From Panicum virgatum (taxonomy: Eukaryota > Streptophyta > Magnoliopsida > Poales > Poaceae): 64,000 bases of DNA. A program made the position numbers and the translations under genes. The notes under the pieces were generated by a model. It was not told where the DNA came from, searched no databases, and worked only from the letters and a program-made list of their open reading frames with translations. The stretch is taken from contig NC_053138.1 in the NCBI RefSeq assembly GCF_016808335.1, positions 13,633,900-13,697,899 of the forward strand. The letters are read 5' to 3'. Position 1 is the first letter of the stretch; the number at the start of each line of letters is the position of its first letter. Below, piece by piece: positions 1 through 11,540 of this stretch.

Positions 1-152
1 AAAAAAAATACAAGAGAAACACACTCAGCTCAACCAGACACACACCACCACACGCAACTTAGCACCCACTCACACACACAACCACTAAACCCCAGGATTC
101 CAAAGAAACAGAATCGCCCGTGACAGGAAAGGACGACCTAAAAACTTTCTTT

Positions 153-3100
153 CTAATCTACGGATGTAGGGGCTATTAAGAATGAAATTCCTCGAGCCCC
201 TGACATCGACCACAGCTTCCTCTCCTCGCTGGCCAGGGTAAGAGCCCGTGCCACATCAGGAGAGGCTCCATCAAAAACACATCTGTTTCGCTGAGTCCAT
301 ATTGTCCAGGCCCCAAGAATTGTAAGAGAGTTGAACCCTTGTAACAGCAAACCACTTATATCATTACTGGCCCTTTCCCACCAATCAAAGAATGATGTAT
401 CAGAAAACTGGGGGGAGAAGGTTCGCAGGCCAACTTGTGAAAAGAAATGAAACCAGAATTCCCTTGCAAAGGCGCAGCCCACAAGGAGATGGTTAATCGA
501 CTCTGGTGCCTGATCACACATAGGACAGCTTTCAGGATGAGGTAGGGCACGGCGCTCAAGGCGATCAGCAGTCCAGCATTGTTCATGGGCAACAAGCCAC
601 ATGAAGAAAGAGCATTTACCAGGAGCCCAAGTCTTCCATATTTTTTCCCAAGAACTGAAAATAGTTGATCCCAAGAAGAAACCCTCATAAGCTGTCTTAG
701 CAGAATACTGGCCGCTAGATGAAAAGCGCCAGATGTGTTTGTCCTCAATGCCGGGCTGCAGCTGAATGTTGGCTAAGATATCCCACAGCCGAAGATAGTC
801 AATAAGCACTCCAACAGGAAGGCCCCCTAGAATATCAGAAACCCAAGCATGGTTGACAAGGGCCTGCTGCACAGTTCGCTTCCTGCGTCTCCATACTGGA
901 ATGATCTCCAAGAGACGTGGTGCCAAGTCAGCAATACTCTGACCACGGAGCCACCGATCTGTCCAAAAAAGGGTAGTAGCACCATCACCCACCTCAGAAT
1001 AAACGGCTGCTGCGAAGAAAGCTTTGATCTGATCTGGAACATGGATATTGAAATCTGCCCATGGACGGTTCGGCTCTGTTTTTTGCAGCCATACCCAACG
1101 CATCCTTAATGACCATCCAAGGGTCTTAAGGTCGGAAATTCCGAGTCCACCAAGCTCTTTGGGCCTGCAAACTTTGAGCCAAGCAATTAGGCAGTGACCC
1201 CCAAGTGCATTTTTGCGACCTCTCCAAAGGAAACCTCGTCGAATTTTATCAATTGCTTTGATAGCCCAAGCTGGAAACTCAACAGCCATAAAGAGGTAGA
1301 TGAGCATTCCAGTAAGAACGAATTGCACCTGTACCATCCTACCAGCTTTAGTCATTAGATTTGCCTTCCATCCTTGAAGCTGATCTGCAATTCTGTCAAT
1401 GTAAGGCTGCACTTGATTCTTGGTTAGACGCTTAAGGGAAAGGGGCAAACCAAGGTATTTGCAGGGAAAATCAGCAAGGGCACAAGGCAGTAGAGTCTGA
1501 ACATTCGCAATATCAGTATCCTCACATCTGATGGGCAGTACATTACTCTTCTGCAGATTAGTCTTCAGTCCCGTTGCCTCCCCAAATAAACTGAGAATGT
1601 CCATGGTAACCTCGATGTCATCAGCTGTAGGGCGGAGGAAAAGCACCACGTCATCTGCATACATGGAGACACGATGCTTGAATGCCCTCCTGGATAGGGG
1701 CAGCAACAATCCTTCATCAGCAGCCTTCGAGAACATGTGCCCCAGCACATCCATGACCAAAATAAACATCATCGGAGAGAGGGGGTCACCCTGTCGCAGC
1801 CCACGACGATGAGAGATAAGATCACCAGGGACACCATTCATCAGCACTTGAGTGGTTGAGGTGTAGAGAAGCCCACTGATTATGTCCCTCCAGATCTGTC
1901 CAAACCCCAAATGCCGCAAGTTCTCAAGGAGAAATGGCCAAGACACTGAATCAAAAGCCTTAGAGATATCAAGCTTCAACAGGATGCGAGGTTCTTTCTG
2001 TTGATGGAGAAATCTAGCAGTTTGTTGCACTAGCATAAAATTATCCTGAATGAAGCGTCCCTTGATGAAAGCGCTCTGGATGGGTGAGACCATATCCTGA
2101 AGCTTTGGAGCAAGGCGATTAGATAGCAGTTTTGTAATTAGTTTGGCAAAGCTGTGCACCAAACTTATAGGTCTGAAATCTTTGGGCTGATCTGCATCTT
2201 CCTTCTTGGGGAGAAGAGTAATATATGCTGAATTTAGAATCCCAAAATTAACCATCTTTCTGCTCCAAACTGCAGAAATGGCTGCCATGATATCCTCCTT
2301 TATAATGGGCCAACAAGTTTTATAAAACCGGCCTGTATATCCATCAGGGCCAGGTGCCTTATCCGAAGGCATTTGCTTAATGGTACTCCATACCTCCTCT
2401 TCAGTAAAAGGAAGATCAAGATCAGGAAGTTCATGTACGGGAATTCCCAATTCATCCAAATTGATAGAATGTTCTCTAGCTGCGCAACTTCCCAACAGGT
2501 TAGCATAAAACTCATCAATAATTGCGGTTTTCTCTTGTTGGCTGGTACAAATTTGATCTCCAGAAATCAGCTTTGCAATAAAATTCTTTCTTTTTCTATG
2601 CCGGGCATGAAGATGAAAAAGTTGTGTGTTAGCATCGCCATCTTTAAGCCAACTGATTCGTGACCGCAGTTGTGCCATAGTGCGCTTGAGGGAGGCAAGA
2701 GCTAGACTGTGCTTTTTCAGCTTGTTTTTGAACCAGATCTCCTCCTCAGAGAGTTGGCGGCTGTCCTGAGCAATCTCAAACTGATGTAGAATTTCTCTAG
2801 CAAGCGCAAGCTACATAGATAATTGACCTACAGTTTTGCTGCTCCAGCTTTGCAGGCTCTTGGTAACTGCATTATACTTCTTCTCGAGAGTGATGAAGGG
2901 GCATGCACCAGCGGGGACAGATGTCCAGGCAGAGGCAACAGCTTCATGGAAGCCTTCAAGTTTGGGCCAGAAGGACTCGAAATGGAATCAACGTCGACCT
3001 CGCTGATTGTCATGAAATCCGAGCAGCAAGGGGCAGTGATCAGAATCGTCTGAGGCTGCACTTTGTAGCAGACAGTTGGGAAAAATATCTTCCCAATCCA

Positions 3101-3716
3101 CTGAACACAGCACTCTGTCCAAACGCACAAGCGTAGGAGATTCCTGCTGATTTGACCATGTGAACTTACGGCCATGTAACGGTAACTCTTTCAATGCGAG
3201 ATCATTAATTAATTTCCGAAAGCGCCCCATCATTGCTCTATTCAGATTAGCGTTGTTCTTGTCTTCATCCTTATAGATAAGGTTAAAATCACCAGCGATC
3301 ATCCAAGGACCTGGGCAAGCCGCACGAATATCACGTAGCTCTTGCAAAAATTGGATCTTAGCATCATTACCTTGAGGGCCATAAACACAAGTTAGCCACC
3401 AATTTTGTCCATTAGACTGAGAGACCTGGATGGTTATACTGTGATTATCAATTCTTGGATTGTCGGAGACTCTGATGTGTCTCCTCCAGGCCACAAGGAT
3501 CCCCCCACTAGCACCAACAGCAGGAACAGCAGAGAATTCAGAGAAATCTGAGCCAAGAGCAGAGAGCAAAACTCTATTTGACATTGCCGAGATTTTGGTT
3601 TCTTGGATACACAAAATGTCTGCCCGTGAGGCATCAACTATGGTACGCAACGAATCCTGTCTAGCTGCAGAATTAAGCCCCCTCACATTCCATATCAGAA
3701 TTTTTTCAGGATCCAT
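153..3716 (-). pseudogene. LINE ORF2: endonuclease-reverse transcriptase, two premature stops
   Basis: One continuous frame of about 1,188 codons, broken only by TGA at 2988-2990 and TAG at 2811-2813. The first part (3716-2991) is an APE-like endonuclease: an N-terminal WNVRGLN motif, then QETK carrying the catalytic Glu, and SDHCPLL near its end. The second part, from ATG 2678, is reverse transcriptase: a PGPDG motif near residue 109 of that part, RQGDPLSP at about 295-302 and the catalytic YADD at 340-343. It ends in a zf-RVT domain with CPMC and later Cys/His residues. The sequence between the stops also reads as LINE protein. Both stops could arise by C-to-T change (CGA to TGA, CAG to TAG), as expected for methylated plant DNA. 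The protein would nick target DNA and prime cDNA synthesis there. It cannot be made whole from this copy. Confidence 0.93.
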
Positions 3717-3874
3717 AAGACAAATGTTGAGAAACGACCGAAGGAGGCACCCATTAAGCTAGCAAATCCCCTTCTGCGCTAAGCCCCAAGTCCTCCGGCA
3801 AAGACCAATTAAACAAGGCTGTCATGGCCTGTATATGCGAAGCAGATGGGCGATGGCCAAAAAGTCTAGCATAT

Positions 3875-6800
3875 TCATCTTGAGCTTTCTTCATTCTCAC
3901 CAATGATGTCCAGGGCCCTCATGACCTTTTTTCTAGCTCTTGCCTCTAGTTCACCCAGTTGGAATTCCATAGCGGCACCAGCGAGACGGCGGCTGCGGCG
4001 TGGAGTCTCTCCAGCCCAATGCGACTTGCGTCGGCGCTTTGGAATGGCAGGCACCGGCAACAGGCCATCAGCACGGCGACAGAGTTTATCGAGGAAGGCG
4101 ACCCGAGCTGCTGCTGGTGGGGTGCGAGGGAAAGACAGGTCCTGGGATGGAGCAGCTCCAGCGGCATCCACATCCTGGCTTGCCCCAGCCGCATCCCTGC
4201 CCACCCCGGTCGTATCTGGCTGGTCGACGGGAGGGGCAGGGGCAGGCCGGCAGGTCGCCATGGTAGGAACCTCTCCATCCTCGACGAGGGTCTCCTCCTG
4301 GTGACGAGCCTGACGAAGCCGGCGCCTGGAGTAGAACCGCGTCGGGGTGGAATGAAGGCGGGGTGGCTGCGGCGGTAGCACAGTCGCCGGCGGAGTGCGA
4401 GGGGGAGTTCCTGTCGCGGTCGTCGCCTCCAAGGCGAGAGGGCTGGGAGAGGCCGGAAGCGCCGTAACCTCCCCAGCGACCGGGCCAGAGGAGGCCGGGT
4501 TCACCGTTGCCTCAACAGTGGCTGGGCCGGGAGAGGCCGGAAGCACCGTAGCCTTTCCAAGGCCCAAATTAGCCATTTCGGTTGCCAGGTTTGAAGCACA
4601 GGAATCCACGATCGGCCCAAAAAAGACCCCAGAAGGTTCAGACGAAGATGGCCCAGGCGCAGCCCCATCCGAATTTGAAATACAGGTCTTGGAAAAATTG
4701 TCTCTCATAACAGCCGCCGCCATCCCTTCGTCTTCTGCGGGATCCTCGTGAAAAACCCATTGCACACGATCTTCAAGGGCCTCCAACTGCAATTGCAAAT
4801 CATTAATGGCGCTCGCTTCAATTCCCGGCCGTCTCACACCGTCCAAGATAGTAGCTTGGGAGTCCGGAGTCACCATTAACTCCTCTAATTGAGAGGACCC
4901 GGAAACATGCTGCTCTCCATGCGCTGGGCCAGCGGAACCGTCCCTGCCACCGGAGGGACGTAACCCGCCGCCAATGGCCCTCTGCCGACCAAACCGCGGC
5001 GGCGCAGAGGCCGTGAATCGACGGCGCTGCCGAGTGGAGGGACCTTCATCACTATCATCCCCACTGTCATCATCGTGGGAAGAAGAAGGCGGTGGCCTTG
5101 AAGCAGCACCTCCAGAGGGAGAAATTATGGAAGTCTTGAAGTTGATAGGATAAGCCAGGAACCTTTTCACCGGGGGGTCTTCAACAATGGCATTTGGGGG
5201 TTCAGCAACCCAGAGTTCCTTGGACGGAGGAATTTTGCTTGAGTCCAAGCACCAAGCAGAGCACCGAAAAAAAGACAAGTCACTTAATTCAGACGTGATC
5301 CCATGCACATGATCAATCCAAGCGTGAGGGTTTAACAGTTGCTCTACTGTGGAGGTCTCCCAAACATGAGCGGGAATGCCGCTGATCTCGATGTCCAACT
5401 TACAAGGCAGGGCCTTCCCAGTGGCTCTGGCTAGCCGGCTCCATTTTTTGCACAAAGGCTGAATTCTGGCGAGCGTAGTGGTTGCTGCTGGCTGACCAGA
5501 CGATTCACCAAGCTCACATCGGGGAGCATGAGCAAATAGCTGGAGGGAGAAGCACGTCGTAGAACTAGCGAGCTTGCCTCGACGTTCAACTTGGCCGCCA
5601 GAATGTCAGCAACCGCATGAGCAGGTGCCAAAGGCGAGGCACCAATGACTGTTACGATCACAGCATGCACCAAATCCTCTTCCGCACGAGCAATGCGGCT
5701 GCTCCAGTTGATGATGCAGGGCTTATCCGTCTGCTCATCCAGGGTTGGGGCCGCAAGATCCTCCATCGTTTCTTCAGTGCCCAAAGGGGGAGCATCAGGT
5801 GGCGCAGTGGACTCTGACTGCCCAGCATCGGCACGACGTCTGAACCGCGGCCGCCTCCGCCGGCGTCGGCCGCCGCCCTGGTTTGCCTCCTGCACCGCCG
5901 ACCGATCCGACGTCATCGCTACGACGTGGTCGGTCGGAGAACACAGCACGCCCAGCTCCAAGATCGCCGGAGAAGGCCGTTGCGAAGGAGCAGTGCTGGC
6001 CGCAACCCTCCCCGCGCTCGCCGGAGTAGACCGTTGCGAAGGGGCGGTGCTGGCCGCAACCTGCCCCGCGCTCGCCGGAGCAGACCGTTGCGAGGGGGCA
6101 GTGCAGCCAGTAGTCGTAGATGGAGCGGTCGGCCTCCAAACCAACCGGCGCTGGGGAATCAAATTAGGCCCTGGGCAAGAGTACGAGCGATGACCAAGTG
6201 CCCGACAGCGAAAACACCTTGGACGCTGCCGGCACTGGACAACCAAGTGGGCGGTGGAGAAACAATTGAAACATTTGCCGTGGAGGTCCGTAGGTACTCG
6301 CCGGCGTGGACGAGCAGGTTGCTGACGGTGCCCAAGGCCTCTGCTGAAATGGCACTTGCGCCAGCCTTCAGAGTCAGGTTTGGAGGCCCAGCGTTGCTTG
6401 ATGAATCTCAGCCGCCCCGCCGCCGGCGGTGGGAAAATCTTCCCACCGGAGCGATGCCAAAGCCCCGAACAAGCACCATGCGGCCTGGCCGAGGGACGAG
6501 ACATCGGCCGGGCGCCGCCCGAGACCACGGGTAGAAGCGACGCCGATGGGACGGTCGAGACAGAAGCCTGCGAGGCCACCATCCCATGAGCGACCAGGTT
6601 GGTGACGGGATGACGAGCCTCACCAGAGGCAGAGGACGCGGCAGGGACCGGCGCGACCACCGCCGGGAAGACGCCACGGCTGCCAGGAGAAGATGTCGTC
6701 CCACGCCCAGCCCGGCTAGCTCCGGCGAGCAGGACATCCCTGAAGGACGGCCTCGCATCCCCAGATTGGCTGGAGGAAGGTGAGGCGTCATTCCACCGCT

Positions 6801-6990
6801 GGGCCTTGGAGCGACCGACGGTGGCGCAGGGAGAACCGAGAGAGGAGCGATTGGGGGTGGTGGAGGAGGCTCCCAGCGCCGGGGAGGGGGAAAGGATTGA
6901 GGTGGCCGCCGGACCCGGAGTGGGCGCCGGCGTGGGGCTGGTGGGGCGAGGAGCGCCGGGAGAGGAGAGGGGAGGCGAGAGGTCTTCCAT
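3875..6990 (-). pseudogene. LINE ORF1: zinc-knuckle RNA-binding protein, frameshifted
   Basis: ORF1 of the LINE. I take ATG 6990 (MEDLSPP) as the start; the frame is open to 7041. Residues 1-200 are low-complexity Pro/Ser/Ala. Two CCHC knuckles of the form Cx2Cx4Hx4C follow, at about residues 240-253 and 259-272 from this ATG. Next is a conserved domain of the DUF4283 type that continues in another frame. The first frame stops at 5431-5433 and the second is open from 5455 to 3875, so the reading shifts inside a six-A run (T6 at 5444-5449 on the plus strand), which looks like a one-base loss. The C-terminal half is basic and Pro/Ala-rich. ORF1 proteins bind the element RNA. DUF4283 is assigned from general resemblance only. 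Confidence 0.85.
5966..6110 (-). repeat. 54-bp in-frame tandem repeat inside LINE ORF1
   Basis: The block containing ccgttgcga recurs at 5977, 6031 and 6085, an exact 54-bp (18-codon) spacing, for about 2.5 copies. It encodes repeats of the type APSQR-xPASAG just after the zinc knuckles. Confidence 0.85.
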
Positions 6991-7149
6991 TTTTTGCTTG
7001 TCCAGTCCTCTACTGGACCAGGCCAAGCTGACATACTTCAATATGTTGTTTCTCTCTTTTACCCATTATTGCAAGTTGTGTGAGAATGGAAATTTAGTGC
7101 AAGTGGGTCTTGAATTTGATTGGAAAACAGTATTTCCATTTGATTGGAA

Positions 7150-7298
7150 GCGCGGGCCTGGTGCAGCGGTAGAGCCTACCGTCCGTAACCGGAAGGTCCC
7201 GGGTTCGAGCCCCAGCCTCTACACATTTGTACGGGTAAGACTTGGCACTATTACAACCCTTCCTCAGACCCCGCACAGTTTGGGAAGCCTAGCACTGA
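7150..7298 (+). mobile_element. Au-like tRNA-derived SINE
   Basis: A tRNA-like head has an A box around 7158-7173 (TGGTGCAGCGGTAGAG) and a B box at 7201-7212 (GGTTCGAGCCC) at the usual spacing. A body follows containing CAGACCCCGCACAG and GGGAAGC..AGCACTG, which match the tail typical of grass Au SINEs as I remember them. It lies just upstream of the LINE ORF1. A 15-bp direct repeat (7016-7030 and 7299-7313) flanks a larger 268-bp block that includes it. Confidence 0.75.
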
Positions 7299-7345
7299 GA
7301 CCAGGCCAAGCTGGCGCGGCAACGCCGCGCCCAATGTTTTTCTAG

Positions 7346-8519
7346 TATCGTTACGAATCAATTGTCCGATATCAGCAACCCCAAAGACAGTGACTCGCAC
7401 GTCCCATCCATTTAATCTCTCTGATCGAAGCTAAACAGAATCTTTGCCAGGGTAACCTCCACAATGAAGGAAATGTGATTTCTTGGTTCTTGCAAATATC
7501 AACTATTTGATGCTCTTGTCTGCACTGCTTGACCTTGACATCTATATATTGGCATTTTACACTCTAGTAGCTACGTAGCGTAGACATTAGACCACATCAA
7601 AAAGGATAGTGTCTTGATTCCTCCACCCTTAATGACTTTTAGTATGTTTTCGCAATACGGATTCAACCTTTCTGAGTCGCAGCAAATAGCTGGAATTTCC
7701 TGCCTGGAAAGCAGAGTGTCTGGAACACATGACATTCCTTCAGCATCTTGCATAGCACATCTTTATTGATTGAATGATGTGAAATGTGATGTATTCTGTT
7801 TCAGCTTGGGCTGCACTCTGAGCACCATTGTTTCATCCCAACATGGAGCCATCAGTTATCACAATGTTATTTGAGATCACTAAGTTTACAATAGAGGCTC
7901 AAGTTGGAAATGTCATGAGTTCCTCTTTTATTTGGATGCTGAACTTGTCATACTCATGGATATATGCACCACATATAGTTCCTGTGAACAGAACATAATA
8001 GGAAGTAATTGCTCAATGATAAATATTATATTCTATTCTATTCTATCTTCTGCTGGTGCAATGCACCCAGAAGCAGTACTGTTGCTCTTGCCAAGTTGTG
8101 CTATCCACATACCTACCCACGAAGCTACATGATCACTCATTTGTCACGTTCCACCTACTACCAGTTTGAATATTTTTACTATAGTTTTGTTTTTTTCCCT
8201 TTTCTGGTGAGAAACTGAGAATACAATGCTATGGTTATCAGTTAACACTGTTGAAAATTTAGGGTTCTTTGAAAAAAAATTGTTCAGGCTTTACTACGAG
8301 AGTCAGTTTATATAGACTTATAGTTGATTCGCATCGCAAAGAAAAGGGTTATAGTTGACTCAAAGGTTACAATATTTTGAGTCATTGAGTGTATATCTCC
8401 CGGGCCCATAAATTGTTAGCCTGAAACTTTCGGCATTTTCCTCCTATCACCCACAGATTATGATGGTCCATCTCTCAACCTCAAAACCACCAGCTGAAAA
8501 TCCTTCGTTTCTTTTAGGC
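7346..8519. other. Intergenic, no gene seen
   Basis: AT-rich sequence with only short chance frames. A small TTCTA repeat lies near 8031-8046. No recognisable transposon ends or RNA gene were seen. Confidence 0.6.
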
Positions 8520-9073
8520 ATAATTGCCAAAAAAGCCCCTTGAACTTTGCTCCAATGATAATTTTGGTCCATAAACTATCAAACAGGCCAAAGTCCCTCA
8601 AGTTTCTATTTTGGATTAAAATGGTCTCTAAGTTGACTTGGCATACCATGTGCTCTTGCCATGTCAGCAAGGGCATGATTTAAGTAAGTCAGCATGATAA
8701 AGTAGTAGATTTTTCCCCTTTGATTCACCATACCTATTATAATGGTTGTGTACTAGGTATTATTTATTATTAGACATAAGATTTTGTGGTGACTCATTAA
8801 CATATATAGGTTTCTTGTAAACTATCAACTCCACATAAAGTATTATTTATAATTGGATGGAGCAAGCATTAAATGAGACACTATAACATATTGACTCGAT
8901 CATCGAAGGACAACTAAAACTGACATGGCATGAATATATGGCATGCCACATCACCCCAAGGACCATTTTGATCCATTGTGAAAAGTTGAAGGACATAGGT
9001 GAACTATTTGTTACTTCAGGGACCAAAGTGACCTTTGGACTAAATTTAAGGGATGTATCTGGCTATTTCACAT
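8520..9073. mobile_element. Non-autonomous DNA element with about 150-bp imperfect terminal inverted repeats
   Basis: The left 150 bp (AATTGCCAAAAAAGCCCCTT, then TTTGGTCC, AAAATGGTC, TTGGCAT, GCCATGTC) reappears in the same order in the reverse complement of the right 150 bp, at perhaps 65-70% identity by eye. Long TIRs without coding capacity suggest a Mutator-type element, but I found no clear 9-bp target duplication, so the superfamily is open. Confidence 0.55.
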
Positions 9074-11418
9074 TTGCTTTTATCTAAGATTGATCACAGG
9101 ATAAATTCTGCACTATGCTGACTATAACATTACTTTGCATTTCTTATCTTCGTCTTTTCCAAAAACAACTTTTCAGAAGTCCTAGAATGAAAACAAAATG
9201 GAAGAACAACATGGGCATTAAGAAAACTAATAACAAAAAAGTGCAAATATTACATGAATAAATAATGGTACGAAATAGTAAGTGGAGAAGATGTTACTTC
9301 AGAATTTCTGGAGAGATCGAGCCATGCAATAAAGAGCATGCATAATTCCCCCATTTACTTCCAAAGGCATAATTCCTCGGATAATAGCGGCCACACATTC
9401 AGCTCTTGCATTTTGGAAGTTGACTTCTGTTGAGCCTTGATGTCGACTTCTTCTTACAGTGAGTATTCTTTACCTTTTAAATCTATTCAGTGATCTGGCC
9501 TTAGTGGGAGCTGAATATGGAAACTGTACCTAACTGCATATGCAATCAGAAACTTGCTTGCAAAGAAACTGCACTCACAATTATTCCCTCTGGAAGTTGT
9601 GCATAATTGTGTTAAGCCTGCTAATATGTAAATCAATATTAAGCATGAAGTAGAAAACATTTAAAGGATTTACAGTACTCCTATTTTCATATCTTCCCTA
9701 AATGTATGCTTTTAGGTTTTGAGTAACGACAAATCTGATATTTTGTCCATGTTCCCTTTTTGAGGACCTTTTTTTCTGACTTTATATAAAATCACTTTTC
9801 ATAGGAACATGTGCAACATGGAGGAGAACAATATGCATAGGGAGGAATATGCAGGCTTCTAGTACTAGGGCATAACACAATGATGCCTTTAATTTCCAGT
9901 GTGAAAAAGGCTAGATCAGGTGGCTGGTGAACCTGTCTCATGAAGTAGCTTCATCTAGCTCGATGTAAACTCAAACCTCTGATGCTATTGTAGGGACAAA
10001 AATCACACATAGCTCACGTATTTTGGCTTGAGCTGTCTCCCATATTGCCCATCTCAATCATTAGAAAATGAAAAGGGGCATGGAACATGATTCCTACTGT
10101 ATGTAGTGGGGCTGGCACACATAAAAAACAAAGATCCGACCATTTTTGTTTCGTCATTTTTTTTCTACTGGGTTATCAATTTTCCATGGAAAAAAGTTAA
10201 CCAAAATTTTCACAGATATCAGTTTACAGTTATCCTTTTTCTTTTGTAATCACATCTCAAATTTGCATTGTGAAGAAAGAATCAGCTGCTCTCCATTTCC
10301 TAAAGCGACAGGAATATTTGCAAAGGTTAACACCTTTCCCGCAAGAAAAACCTAGAGTAGAACAGAAAATACATCAAGAGGGATGTCTTGTTGAGTTGAG
10401 TAATATTTCTTCACAGTGCCAATTGCTTTAAACAATATCAAGTTTGGCCGGAAGAATGATATTAGGTTTGAGAGTTTTCCTCGTCTGAAAAAAGTTAACT
10501 TTTTGCAATATTTACCTATTGAGAGTTAGAAAGAATCAGAAGGTGTGCATAACATCTTTGTTACAAAACCTTGGAGTAAATTTGAGAGAATAATTTTACA
10601 GTTATTTTCATTGTATTAAAAGAAATTCATGTTAAGCTCTTATTGTGGGGTACTTCTGTTAGTACATGTACCATCATGAAAGGTGTAACCACGTATATGT
10701 TGCAAGTGGACTTGCATTTCAGCTTGATTTGGTTCCCATATCCATGCTGATTCGGCACTGAAACATGATAGATATGTCTTGCTATATAATCATCCCTTTT
10801 TTAGCTCTGTACTGTATCCTGATGGTACATCAATTACTAGTTACATTATAAAATTCTTTCAATATTGTTTTCCACGTGAAATTCTGCCACCAAATGATTT
10901 TCTGTAGGTCTGTGGGCGGGTAATGTCTCCAGAAAAGAACTTTTGCAGTTTCATCTAACAGAACTGTAGCAGTGATGTCAAAAGAAAAGCTTCATGACTA
11001 GAAAATAAGTTAACTTGTGTTTATTCCTTTCAAATTTGTTTTGAGATTGTCACATAAGGAACTGCGTGGATTTGTGTGCAAAGGCAGTGCACATTAATAA
11101 CCCATGCAGCAGAGAAATGTTTGGTGGCTGCAAAATAGAGAAAAGGGAGAAGAGAACATTTATATATAAGGTTCCTTCTCCACTGCCAAAGATGCATCTA
11201 AGTAACCTGTGTGCCAAATGCATTTTCATGAAATGACCAAGTGCCACTGCCACACTCACTGTATATCTCTGCGTGCAGGGATTCTTCACTCTAGAGCCAA
11301 AGCCTTTAATCTTTTTATCCTCCAGATTCTCCTCTATGACAGCTTGCAGTGAGCAAGGTATGAAAACCCGCAGATTCAAGGAATTTTTCAACATATATTC
11401 CCCTCTACAGACTTTTGC
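9074..11418. other. Intergenic / upstream region of the thioesterase gene
   Basis: AT-rich with no long reading frame on either strand and no transposon ends that I could pair. The distal promoter of the gene starting at 11541 presumably lies at its right end. Confidence 0.6.
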
Positions 11419-11426
11419 TATAAATA
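11419..11426 (+). promoter_or_regulatory. TATA box of the acyl-protein thioesterase gene
   Basis: TATAAATA lies 115 bp upstream of the ATG at 11541. It would place transcription start near 11450 and give a 5' UTR of about 90 nt. Confidence 0.7.
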
Positions 11427-11540
11427 TAGGCCATCTGGGGATGTGCATTTCACAGTTCTAAACCTTCATAGCTTACAAGGAGTACCAGAGCTCAGAAGCA
11501 TCAGTATTCAGCACATAGTGCAACTATTGTAGAACACACA

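Larger units (their letters stand above)
1..7041 (-). mobile_element. L1-type LINE retrotransposon, inactivated, 3' end beyond the window
   Basis: Non-LTR retrotransposon read right to left: ORF1 with CCHC zinc knuckles (6990-3875), a 158-bp spacer, then ORF2 with APE-type endonuclease, reverse transcriptase and a C-terminal zinc-binding domain (3716-153). This order is that of plant L1 elements. The 3' UTR continues to position 1 without the poly(T) that would mark the tail on the plus strand, so the true 3' end and the target-site duplication lie outside the window. Damage is light: one frameshift in ORF1 and two nonsense codons in ORF2. That points to a fairly young but dead copy. The 5' boundary is uncertain because a SINE-bearing segment lies directly upstream of ORF1. 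Confidence 0.93.
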
